Shown here one piece after another: positions 44,593 through 53,061 of a stretch of DNA of 64,000 nt (positions are counted from its first letter, which is position 1; each line of letters begins with the position of its first letter). The notes below the pieces were generated by a model that saw nothing but the letters and a program-made list of their open reading frames with translations, did no database searches and was not told the DNA's origin. The position numbers and the translations under genes were made by a program. Source of the stretch: Mangrovicoccus sp049603835 (lineage in GTDB: Bacteria > Pseudomonadota > Alphaproteobacteria > Rhodobacterales > Rhodobacteraceae); the NCBI GenBank assembly GCA_049603835.1, contig JBMYSZ010000007.1, forward strand, positions 62,001 to 126,000. Reading direction: 5' to 3'.

Positions 44593-47310
44593 TTAGACGA
44601 AATGCACATCCACCAAGGCGGCTGCGGATAGGTTTAGATTGAGGAATTCCACGGAAAAGCTCATATGCGCATCGCTTAGCAAGAGATGCCCGCTGCCGGA
44701 CAAGCTCCAGACCAGATCGGCGCGGCTATTCAGGCTTGGCGAAACCAGCTGGATCAGATCCTCTTGGGTGCTAAACCCAGCGATACTGTCATGGCCCGCC
44801 CCATCAATCTGTGTCAGGTCGAAATAGAACAGGTCCCGAGCAGTCCCGCCTTCGAGCCAGTCATCGCCACTGCCCCCCCAAAGCGTGTCCTTGCCGCTGC
44901 CGCCGGACAGCGTGTCGTTACCGCTGCCCCCGCTCAGCCAATCATGGTGCCGCCCGCCGATTAAGCTGTCATTGCCAGCCTCGCCCCAAAGACTGTCATG
45001 GCCATCGCCACCATTGAGCAGGTCATTTTCGCTGCCGCCATAAAGGCTGTCATTATTCTGATCGCCATAAAGACTATCACGCCCCGCGCCGCCAATCAGA
45101 CTGTCATTTTGCCAACCGCCTTGCAGCAGATCATGACCTTCGCCGCCCATGAGCGTGTCATTATCATTGCCGCCCTTAAGCACATCATTATGACGCCCGC
45201 CATCCATGTAATCGGCCCCATGATAGCCGGTCATGAAATCCGCGCCATCATTGCCATAAAGCGTGTCATTCCCCTGATCGCCATTCATTCGGTCGTTATT
45301 CTGCTCGCCATACATAAGGTCATTACCAGTACCGCCGGATAGAAAATCATTCTGCCAGCCACCCCGGAGCGTGTCGTCATGCGCCCCGCCGCGCAAAGTG
45401 TCATTCTCTGTGCCACCGCGAAGATCATCGCGGCCGTCACCGCCTTCTAGCAGATCCCGGCCGCTGAGACCCAAAAGCGTGTCATCATTTGTGTGGCCCT
45501 TCAGGACATCATTACCGATATGGCCCACCAGCCGGTCTTTGCCCCAATGGCCTTGCAAAGTGTCATTGCCCGCCCAGCCATAAAGCTCGGAGGCATGACG
45601 GCCGGATTTCAGATAGTTATGATTGCCATTGCCGTGAACAATTGGCGCGACATCGCGCTCGACAATCAGATTTTCCACCGCATAGGGCAGGCGGATGGTG
45701 GGGGTCTCTATCACGCCGGTGCCTGCGCCATAAAACCGGATCACATCTGTCCCATTGCCGGCCAATTCTCGAATCGCGGAAATTTGGTTGGGGTCGAAAA
45801 CCGCGTAAACATCATCGCCGACACTACCATAAGCGCGTTCAATATTGGGCGTCACGAATAGATGCTCGCCCGCCGCACTGCCAGAAAGTTCCGTTGCGTT
45901 GAAATCGGTAATGGCCCCCAATAGCGTGGCCTCATGAGCAGCCATATCCCGCAATTGCGATAGCAGAGCGGCTTGCCCTGGATCGCTGGCCAGATTGGTG
46001 AATTGCTCGGGGTCATTGACCATATCATAAAGCTGCTCATCCCCGGTTAGCCCCAGGATATAACGATGGGTCGCGGTGCGCAGCGAGATCGAGCCGTCAA
46101 AGACACTCACCGCCGGGCTCGCCCAATTGGTTGTGGGGTCTTGCACCAGCTCTAGCAAGGATTGGCCATCAATTGGCCCGGTCGTCACACCGGTTTCCGC
46201 CAGATCCAGCAGGGTCGGCATGATATCCAGCAAGGATACGGGCGCGGTGACGGTACTGCCCGCGCTGCCATGGTCGGGATCAACAATGATCAGCGGCGCA
46301 TTGGTCGCTTGTTCCCAATGGGTGAATTTACCCCAATGTTCCTTATCCCCCAAATGATACCCGTGATCGGACCACAGAACGAATGTGGTGTCGTCCCAAG
46401 CATTTGCCGCATCCATCGCGTCCAGTAACCGACCCAGCTGCGCATCCGCATAAGAAATCGCCGCCAAATAAGAATGAATGCCATTCACCCATTCATCTGC
46501 TGCCACAACTTTGTCATGGTAATTGGGTGACCAGAATTGCTGAAAGAAAAGCGGGACATCGTCATAATCCGTGTCCGGCGTCGGCGGCGGAACGATCTGG
46601 CTGGGATCGTAAAGATCATAATAGGCCTGAGGCACATTCCAGTCCAAATGCGGCTTTTTCAGACCGAGAGCGAGGAAATAGGGGCTGTCGCCCGAATAGC
46701 TCGACACAAAATCCGCCGCCCAAATCGCGGCATTCGTGTCTGCGATTTGATCTTCGGTCAAATTCCCTGCGCCATGGCGGCTTTCGATGCTGGAGGTCTG
46801 GCTAATACTATTGCCGGTATCCACCTGATAGTGATCAAAGGCTGATGCAAGGAACTGGGCCTTGGCGCTTGTCGTGTCGCTAGCCGCCAGCCCGCCATGG
46901 AAAAGCTTACCAACCCCGGCCGTGTAATAGCCTGCGGATTGCAATAAACCGGGCAAAGTTTCGCCAGGATTCAAAAACTCGGCGAAATTATCATTGTTAT
47001 TGATCACCCCGGTTTTGAAATGCGACAGGCTGGTCATTGTCGAGGCGCGCGACGGGTTGCAGGCGGGCTTTAACGCGTGGGCAGCATCGAAATAGGTGCC
47101 TAACCCCAATAGCCGGTCGATATTCGGAGTTTGAATTGAAACGCCGAAAGTATCGCGGAACCGCACGACATTAAACAAATCATCAACAGAAACCATGACG
47201 ATATTCTTTTGTTCAAAAACGCCGTCATTTCCAAAATCAATGGAAGTATACTCATTATTTATCTGAGCTGCTATTTCGGTGTCAGAGCTTTGGCTTGTCG
47301 TTACGGACAT
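44593..47310 (-). CDS. Sulfatase with C-terminal RTX calcium-binding repeats
   Basis: 905 residues, no N-terminal signal peptide. Residues about 35-480 are a sulfatase of the iduronate-2-sulfatase type: metal Asp pair VSVDDLFNV (43-44), formylglycine motif CNPSR (C84), and VLWSDHGYHLGDKEHWGKFTHWE. Residues about 600-860 hold many RTX nonapeptides (GGxGxDxL), often with His or Asn in the repeat (GGRHNDVL, GGWQNDSL). RTX proteins without a signal peptide leave through type I secretion. No T1SS genes are in the window. The likely role is cleavage of sulfated polysaccharide or other sulfate esters outside the cell. Confidence 0.9.
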   Translation of the reverse strand: MSVTTSQSSDTEIAAQINNEYTSIDFGNDGVFEQKNIVMVSVDDLFNVVRFRDTFGVSIQTPNIDRLLGLGTYFDAAHALKPACNPSRASTMTSLSHFKTGVINNNDNFAEFLNPGETLPGLLQSAGYYTAGVGKLFHGGLAASDTTSAKAQFLASAFDHYQVDTGNSISQTSSIESRHGAGNLTEDQIADTNAAIWAADFVSSYSGDSPYFLALGLKKPHLDWNVPQAYYDLYDPSQIVPPPTPDTDYDDVPLFFQQFWSPNYHDKVVAADEWVNGIHSYLAAISYADAQLGRLLDAMDAANAWDDTTFVLWSDHGYHLGDKEHWGKFTHWEQATNAPLIIVDPDHGSAGSTVTAPVSLLDIMPTLLDLAETGVTTGPIDGQSLLELVQDPTTNWASPAVSVFDGSISLRTATHRYILGLTGDEQLYDMVNDPEQFTNLASDPGQAALLSQLRDMAAHEATLLGAITDFNATELSGSAAGEHLFVTPNIERAYGSVGDDVYAVFDPNQISAIRELAGNGTDVIRFYGAGTGVIETPTIRLPYAVENLIVERDVAPIVHGNGNHNYLKSGRHASELYGWAGNDTLQGHWGKDRLVGHIGNDVLKGHTNDDTLLGLSGRDLLEGGDGRDDLRGGTENDTLRGGAHDDTLRGGWQNDFLSGGTGNDLMYGEQNNDRMNGDQGNDTLYGNDGADFMTGYHGADYMDGGRHNDVLKGGNDNDTLMGGEGHDLLQGGWQNDSLIGGAGRDSLYGDQNNDSLYGGSENDLLNGGDGHDSLWGEAGNDSLIGGRHHDWLSGGSGNDTLSGGSGKDTLWGGSGDDWLEGGTARDLFYFDLTQIDGAGHDSIAGFSTQEDLIQLVSPSLNSRADLVWSLSGSGHLLLSDAHMSFSVEFLNLNLSAAALVDVHFV

Positions 47311-47680
47311 GGCAGAATGCCTTCTTTAACAGTTAATTACACGACGCAATAGGATATATGTATTTTGAATTAATCTTTATCCAATTGCACAAAAAACGAA
47401 TAGGAAAATTTTAACATGCCAAGTTTTTTTCGGCGATGCTAAAAAACGTTTTTCTAGACATTTTTTCATTACGGTAAATGCATTTATGGGCGTGCGAAAG
47501 AAAAATACCGTCCCAAGCCCGCCAAAGTGGATAAAAAACTATGGACAGCTTGACCCTGGGGTATTTCGTTTCATTGAAAAAGAAATTTTTTCCTTGAGCT
47601 TATGCTGCATTTCGCCCCTTGTAACGAAAGCGCAGCCCTGAGAAAGGCCTGCGCAGATAAAACAGCTCGGGAGGCTATGA
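47311..47680. other. 370-nt AT-rich divergent intergenic region
   Basis: Between the divergent sulfatase and dctP genes; clearly richer in A and T (homopolymer tracts near 47391, 47426 and 47462) than its surroundings. It must contain the promoters for both. No firm operator, RNA or ORF was identified; a GGGAGG ribosome site (about 47669-47674) serves dctP. Confidence 0.6.
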
Positions 47681-48682
47681 ATGAAACTCTTTACAGCAGC
47701 AGCAACTGCAGTTGCATTGTCCTTTGGTGCAACCGGCGCATTCGCGGCCTGCGATGATGGCGAAATCGTTATCAAATTTAGCCATGTGACCAATACGGAC
47801 AAGCACCCCAAAGGTATTGCTGCGTCGCTTTTGCAAGAGCGCGTGAATGAAGAGATGAATGGTAAGGCCTGTATGGAGGTCTATCCGAACTCGACCCTTT
47901 ATAATGACGACCAGGTCTTGGAAGCGATGCTGAACGGCGATGTTCAGATGGCCGCACCGTCCTTGTCGAAATTCGAAAAATTCACCAAGAAGTTCCGCAT
48001 CTTCGATTTGCCCTTTATGTTCAAAAACATGGAAGCCGTGGACGCGTTCCAGCAATCTGACGCGGGTCAGTCCATGATGTCCTCGATGGAGCGTCGCGGT
48101 CTGGTTGGTCTGGGCTTTTGGCATAATGGCCTAAAGCAGTTCTCGGCCAATAAACCGCTGATCGAGCCCACCGATGCGGCTGGTCTGAAATTCCGCGTGC
48201 AGCCGTCTGACGTGCTGGTTGCGCAGATGAAAGCTCTGGATGCGTCGCCGCAGCCTATGTCCTTCTCCGAAGTTTACGGCGCGCTGCAAACCGGCGTTGT
48301 GGATGGTCAGGAAAACACCTGGTCCAATATCTACGGCCAGAAATTCTTCGAAGTGCAAGACGGCATCACCGAAACCAATCATGGTCTGCTGGACTATATG
48401 GTTGTGACCTCGGTTGACTGGTGGGATGCGCTGCCGGGCCATGTGCGTGACCAGCTGGCCACGATCATGGACGAAGTCACCGCAACTCGGAACGCAGCGA
48501 TCGCCGAAGTTGACGCAGATAACCGCCAGGCGGTTCTCGATGCGGGCGGCACTATTCGCGAGCTGACCGCAGAACAGCGGGCTGCATGGGTCGAAGTGAT
48601 GAAGCCGGTTTGGGCACAATTCGAAGGTGATGTGGGCGCTGACAATATCGCAGCGGCACAAGCCATCAACGAGTCCATGTAA
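47681..48682 (+). CDS. dctP: TRAP transporter C4-dicarboxylate-binding protein DctP
   Basis: 333 residues with a signal peptide (cleavage near AFA-ACD). DctP-family features: IKFSHVTNTDKHPKG, KLRV-type substrate arginine in LKFRVQPSDVLV, and SFSEVYGALQTGVVDGQENTWSNIYGQKFFEVQ. It binds succinate, malate or fumarate in the periplasm. First gene of dctPQM. No dctSR sensor pair is in the window. Confidence 0.92.
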   Translation: MKLFTAAATAVALSFGATGAFAACDDGEIVIKFSHVTNTDKHPKGIAASLLQERVNEEMNGKACMEVYPNSTLYNDDQVLEAMLNGDVQMAAPSLSKFEKFTKKFRIFDLPFMFKNMEAVDAFQQSDAGQSMMSSMERRGLVGLGFWHNGLKQFSANKPLIEPTDAAGLKFRVQPSDVLVAQMKALDASPQPMSFSEVYGALQTGVVDGQENTWSNIYGQKFFEVQDGITETNHGLLDYMVVTSVDWWDALPGHVRDQLATIMDEVTATRNAAIAEVDADNRQAVLDAGGTIRELTAEQRAAWVEVMKPVWAQFEGDVGADNIAAAQAINESM

Positions 48683-48758
48683 GGCGAAAGCCAATTTGTG
48701 ACACAGCAGGGCCGGAGAAATTCGGCCCTGCACATACTCAACGGGAATGGGGGCCTGA

Positions 48759-49463
48759 ATGAGCACGCATACGCGGCATCAGCCGGAAACGGCATTGGGT
48801 GAGTTTATTGCCCAAGCGGAAGAAATCTTTATCGCCTTTTTGCTGGGTGCGATGGTTCTTCTGACCTTTATAAATGTGGTCTTGCGCTATGTTTTCAACG
48901 AAAGCCTGATTTGGGGCTTAGAAGTCGTCTTGGTGGCTTTTGCATGGCTTGTGCTTTTTGGCATTGCCCATGCGTTTCGCATTACCGCGCATTTGGGCGT
49001 GGATGCTTTGCTGAATGTTTTGCCTAAGGGCACGCAACGGGTCATGGGGATTATCGCGGCTTTGTGCTGCGTGCTTTATGCATTTTTGCTACTCAAAGGG
49101 GCTTGGGACTATTACGCGCCTTTTGCTGGGCTTGATGCGACCACAGGCCGTTGGTTCCCCACGGGTTTTGCCAATTCCCGCGACCAAGCTTGGTATGAAA
49201 CCGATCAGATCCCCATGCTGGACTGGTTGCGCTGGCTAGAGCCCTTGGTCAACCAAGGAGAATCCTACGAAAAACTACCGCGCCTTGTGGCCTATATCAT
49301 GCTGCCCATTGGCTGCGCGCTTTTGTTGCTGCGCACGGTTGAAGCCATGATCGGCGTGGTAAATGGCCATCGCGACACGATTATCGTCAGCCATGAGGTC
49401 GAAGACCAGATCGATGATCTGAGCGCGACCCATCACGACGATCCGTACTACAAAAAGGACTAA
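48759..49463 (+). CDS. dctQ: TRAP transporter small permease DctQ
   Basis: 234 residues, four membrane spans. Typical first-span motif ILLTFINVVLRYVFNESLIWGLEV and an acidic tail. It has an insert of about 60 residues between spans three and four (from PFAGLDATTGRW to ESYEKLPR), as in Rhodobacter DctQ. Pairs with DctM. Confidence 0.93.
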   Translation: MSTHTRHQPETALGEFIAQAEEIFIAFLLGAMVLLTFINVVLRYVFNESLIWGLEVVLVAFAWLVLFGIAHAFRITAHLGVDALLNVLPKGTQRVMGIIAALCCVLYAFLLLKGAWDYYAPFAGLDATTGRWFPTGFANSRDQAWYETDQIPMLDWLRWLEPLVNQGESYEKLPRLVAYIMLPIGCALLLLRTVEAMIGVVNGHRDTIIVSHEVEDQIDDLSATHHDDPYYKKD

Positions 49464-49468
49464 ACCCG

Positions 49469-50863
49469 ATGGAAGTCGTTCTTCTTTTTATTGGGGTCGT
49501 GGGCCTCTTGCTGATCGGTGTGCCTATCGCGGTCAGCTTGGGCCTTAGCTCCATCCTGTTCCTGCTCTTTACATCGGAAAGTTCTCTCGCCTCGGTGGCG
49601 CAATCGCTGTATCAGGCGATGGCTGGGCATTATACGCTTCTGGCAATTCCGTTCTTCATCCTTGCTTCTAGCTTTATGTCCACGGGCGGTGTGGCGAAAC
49701 GGATTATCCGCTTTGCTATTGCTTGTGTTGGGCATTTGCCGGGCGGTTTGGCGATTGCGGGTGTTTTCGCCTGTATGATCTTTGCGGCACTGTCGGGCTC
49801 CTCGCCTGCGACGGTTGTGGCGATTGGCTCTATCGTTATCGCGGCGATGCAGAAGGTAGGCTATTCCAAGGAGTTCGCGGCAGGGGTTATCTGTAACGCG
49901 GGGACGCTTGGGATCTTGATCCCGCCCTCGATTGTGATGGTGGTTTATGCTTCGGCAACGGATGTGTCCGTGGGGCGGATGTTCCTTGCAGGGATCATTC
50001 CCGGCCTAATGGCGGGCGGCATGCTGATGATCACCATCTATGTCATGGCCAAAATTCGCAATTTGCCGAAAGGCGAATGGCAGGGCTGGGATGAGATCTG
50101 GTCCAGCTTCCGCGATGCATTCTGGGGGCTGATGCTGATCGTGATCATCATGGTGGGGATCTATGGTATCCCTGGTGTGACCGGAGCGATCTTTACCCCG
50201 ACCGAAGCGGCGGCGGTGGCCTCTGTTTACGCCTTCTTGGTGTCGGTCTTTGTCTATCGCGATATGGGGCCGCTTTCGACCCCGGATGAGCGCAGCAATA
50301 AAACCCTGCTCGACCGTCCCTATGCGCTGGTGACGGCGTTCTTCCACAAAGACACGGTGAACACGCTTTATGATGCGGGCAAACTGACCATCACGCTGAT
50401 GTTCATCATCGCCAATGCGCTGATCCTGAAACATGTGTTAACCGATGAGCAGATCCCGCAAATGATCGCGGAAAGCATGCTAAGCGCCGGCTTTGGCAAG
50501 ATCATGTTCCTGGTGATGGTCAATGTGATCCTGCTGATCGGTGGTCAGTTCATGGAGCCATCGGGGCTTTTGGTCATCGTGGCGCCGTTGGTTTTCCCCA
50601 TCGCCATTGAGCTGGGCGTTGATCCGATCCATCTGGGCATCATCATGGTGGTGAATATGGAAATCGGCATGATCACCCCGCCGGTCGGTTTGAACCTGTT
50701 TGTGACCTCGGGCGTTGCGGGCATGCCGATGATGCGTGTGGTCAAGGCGGCGCTGCCCTTCTTGGCGGTTCTCTTCGTCTTCTTGATCATGGTCACCTAT
50801 ATACCTTGGCTCTCAACCGCGATCCCAACGGCGGTGATGGGGCCAGAGATCATCACAAACTAG
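49469..50863 (+). CDS. dctM: TRAP transporter large permease DctM
   Basis: 464 residues, about 12 spans. Landmarks: SGSSPATVVAIGSI, NAGTLGILIPPSIVMVVYA, FTPTEAAAVASVYAFLV and GMITPPVGLNLFVTSGVAGM. This subunit carries the Na+/substrate pathway. Begins 5 nt after dctQ. Confidence 0.96.
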   Translation: MEVVLLFIGVVGLLLIGVPIAVSLGLSSILFLLFTSESSLASVAQSLYQAMAGHYTLLAIPFFILASSFMSTGGVAKRIIRFAIACVGHLPGGLAIAGVFACMIFAALSGSSPATVVAIGSIVIAAMQKVGYSKEFAAGVICNAGTLGILIPPSIVMVVYASATDVSVGRMFLAGIIPGLMAGGMLMITIYVMAKIRNLPKGEWQGWDEIWSSFRDAFWGLMLIVIIMVGIYGIPGVTGAIFTPTEAAAVASVYAFLVSVFVYRDMGPLSTPDERSNKTLLDRPYALVTAFFHKDTVNTLYDAGKLTITLMFIIANALILKHVLTDEQIPQMIAESMLSAGFGKIMFLVMVNVILLIGGQFMEPSGLLVIVAPLVFPIAIELGVDPIHLGIIMVVNMEIGMITPPVGLNLFVTSGVAGMPMMRVVKAALPFLAVLFVFLIMVTYIPWLSTAIPTAVMGPEIITN

Positions 50864-50886
50864 CCTTTCACAGGCGATGTTCATGA

Positions 50887-50917
50887 CGCGGGCCTTCGGG
50901 CCCGTGTTCTGTTTTTA
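50887..50917 (+). terminator. Terminator of the dctPQM operon
   Basis: ACGCGGGCC (50887-50895), loop TTCG, GGCCCGTGT (50900-50908), then TCTGTTTTT. GC-rich tetraloop hairpin 24 nt after the dctM stop. Confidence 0.88.
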
Positions 50918-50965
50918 CCGCCTCGACCAAATCGGCCAGAGGCATTTCCCCAGGATTTCAAATAC

Positions 50966-51856
50966 ATGACCGAGCCCGCCAAAGGCATTGCAGCGATGAT
51001 AGCCGCTTGTTGTGTTTGGGGCCTGTCGGGGATTTTTTACAAAGCGCTGAGCGATGTTCCCGCGACCGAGCTTTTGGCGCATCGGATGATCTGGTCCTTG
51101 CTGTTTTTCCTTGCGGTGCTGGCGGTGCAAAATGGGCTAGGGCAGCTGCGCCCGCTCTGGCAAAGCCGCGATGGGTTTCGCGCCAGCCTGGCCGCCGGGG
51201 CGCTGATATCGGTGAATTGGTTTGGCTTTATCTATGCGGTGCAAAATGGCTATGCGCTGCAAGCGAGCCTGGGATATTACATTTTTCCCCTGATCGCGGT
51301 GCTTTTAGGCGTCGTGGCGCTGAAAGACGCGCTGAGCCGCCGGCAATCTTTTGCGGTTGCTTTGGCGGCGATTGCGGTTTTGGGCTTGTCGATCGGGTTG
51401 GGGGTGGCACCCTGGTTGGCTTTGCTCCTGGCGACGACATTTGGCTTTTACGGTTTGGTCAAGAAATTATCGCCGCTGACGCCGTTGGCCTCGGTTGTGG
51501 CCGAGGTCATTATCGTTATTCCCTTTGCCATCGGCTATCTGGCCTGGCTGGAATTCGGCTCGGGCTTGGCAAGTTTTGGCCAAGATCTAAGCCAAAGCTT
51601 CCTTCTTGCCTGTTCCGGGCCGCTGACGGGACTGCCGCTTTTGCTATTCACCTATGCGAGCCGCCGGGTGAATTTATCCACCATGGGGCTGATCCAATAT
51701 ATCAATCCCAGCCTACAATTCCTGGTGGCGGTGTTTTTGTTTAACGAGACCTTCACCTGGGTGCATGGCTTTGCCTTTGCCCTGATCTGGACGGCACTTG
51801 CGATCTATTCCTCCGAGAAAATCACTCGGCACCGGGCTCGAACTGGTAGTTTTTAG
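50966..51856 (+). CDS. rarD: EamA-family transporter, RarD type
   Basis: 296 residues, ten membrane spans, two EamA repeats. RarD features: AACCVWGLSGIFYKALSDVPATELLAHRMIWSLLF at the N-terminus and TYASRRVNLSTMGLIQYINPSLQFLVAVFLFNE near the end. Members export metabolites or drugs; chloramphenicol resistance is reported for the family name, but the substrate here is unknown. Single gene. Confidence 0.9.
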   Translation: MTEPAKGIAAMIAACCVWGLSGIFYKALSDVPATELLAHRMIWSLLFFLAVLAVQNGLGQLRPLWQSRDGFRASLAAGALISVNWFGFIYAVQNGYALQASLGYYIFPLIAVLLGVVALKDALSRRQSFAVALAAIAVLGLSIGLGVAPWLALLLATTFGFYGLVKKLSPLTPLASVVAEVIIVIPFAIGYLAWLEFGSGLASFGQDLSQSFLLACSGPLTGLPLLLFTYASRRVNLSTMGLIQYINPSLQFLVAVFLFNETFTWVHGFAFALIWTALAIYSSEKITRHRARTGSF

Positions 51857-51955
51857 CGAAATTCAAGACCTAAATTACGAAAAAGCTTGTGAATTAGGCT
51901 GAGTCGGCTGCATAGCTCATCCCCACTTATGGCTTAGACCGCGAGAGGGGCTGTT

Positions 51956-53011
51956 ATGGCCGGGATTGGCATCGTCAAAATGGCAGGCTTTGGGGCGCTC
52001 GGCTTGATGATCGTCGGCGGTGGCGGCGCTGTGATCACAGGGCAGGTGCCGGTTTCGCTGCGGGTCTTGGATAAAGAACCGGTGGTTTTACCCACGGGCG
52101 AGCCGCTGGAAACCCCCGAAATCATAGAGCAGCCAGAGCCGAAATCGCCCTTGGATTTCGATTTGGTGCGGATAGAGCCGGATGGCGCCGCGGTGATTGC
52201 CGGGCGTGGTTTTCCCAATACCGCCATTTCCATCATGCTCGATGATGATCTGCTGATCGAGGCGCAGACAGATGGTCAAGGCCAGTTCGCCGCGATTACC
52301 GCTATTCCGCCGCAGAGAATGGGGCAACGGCTTTGGCTGCGCGCGCTTGGGCCTGATGGTGATCAGACCAGCTCTGACGCGACAGTGGTGATTGCCTCGG
52401 CTGCGTTGGCGGATCCGGTCGATCAGTTGCAAGGCGAGATCGCGGCCAAGACCGCCCCGGAAATCCTGCGGGTTGACGAAAGCGGTGTGCGGGCAATGGG
52501 TGCGACCCCGCCGCAAAGTGATGAGATCGCCATTGATAGCCTAAGCTACCGCTCTGGATCGGAATTGCATTTATCGGGCCGGGCCGGGGCTCCGGGGCAA
52601 TTACAGGTTTTTGTGGATAATGCGCCCAGCCTTCCGCCTGTGGCTTTGTTAGAGCCCGGTGAATGGCAGGTGGATCTATCGGATTTGGCGCCCGGCACAT
52701 ATCAGCTGCGCCTCGAAGTCCATCAGGGCGAAAATGTCATCGCAGAAACCGCTATGCCGCTGCGCCGCGAACCGCCCGAAGTGATTACCGCCTTGGCCCC
52801 GGAGCTCGGCAGCTCGTCCGCGCCCGAAGTCATTACCGTGCAGCCTGGCGGCACGCTTTGGCGGATTGCCAATGACGCTTATGGGGATGGCGCGCAATAT
52901 GTGGTGGTCTATGGGGCTAATCGCGATCAGATCCGCGACCCGAACCTGATATTTCCCGGCCAAGTGCTGCGTTTGCCCGAAACCGCAGCCGAGACCGCCA
53001 AACGCCCGTGA
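51956..53011 (+). CDS. LysM domain envelope protein
   Basis: 351 residues. An N-terminal anchor (MAGFGALGLMIVGGGGAVI) precedes two beta-rich regions with internal similarity (RIEPDGAAVIAGRGFPNTAISIMLDDDLLIEAQTDGQGQFA) and a C-terminal LysM domain (VITVQPGGTLWRIANDAYGDGAQYVVVYGANRDQIRDPNLIFPGQVLRLP) that binds peptidoglycan. It probably spans from membrane to cell wall. Exact job unknown. Stop 50 nt before the ABC exporter. Confidence 0.85.
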   Translation: MAGIGIVKMAGFGALGLMIVGGGGAVITGQVPVSLRVLDKEPVVLPTGEPLETPEIIEQPEPKSPLDFDLVRIEPDGAAVIAGRGFPNTAISIMLDDDLLIEAQTDGQGQFAAITAIPPQRMGQRLWLRALGPDGDQTSSDATVVIASAALADPVDQLQGEIAAKTAPEILRVDESGVRAMGATPPQSDEIAIDSLSYRSGSELHLSGRAGAPGQLQVFVDNAPSLPPVALLEPGEWQVDLSDLAPGTYQLRLEVHQGENVIAETAMPLRREPPEVITALAPELGSSSAPEVITVQPGGTLWRIANDAYGDGAQYVVVYGANRDQIRDPNLIFPGQVLRLPETAAETAKRP

Positions 53012-53061
53012 CATGATCCGGCGCGCGACCTATATCACTTAGGTCAAAAGGAAATATCACC

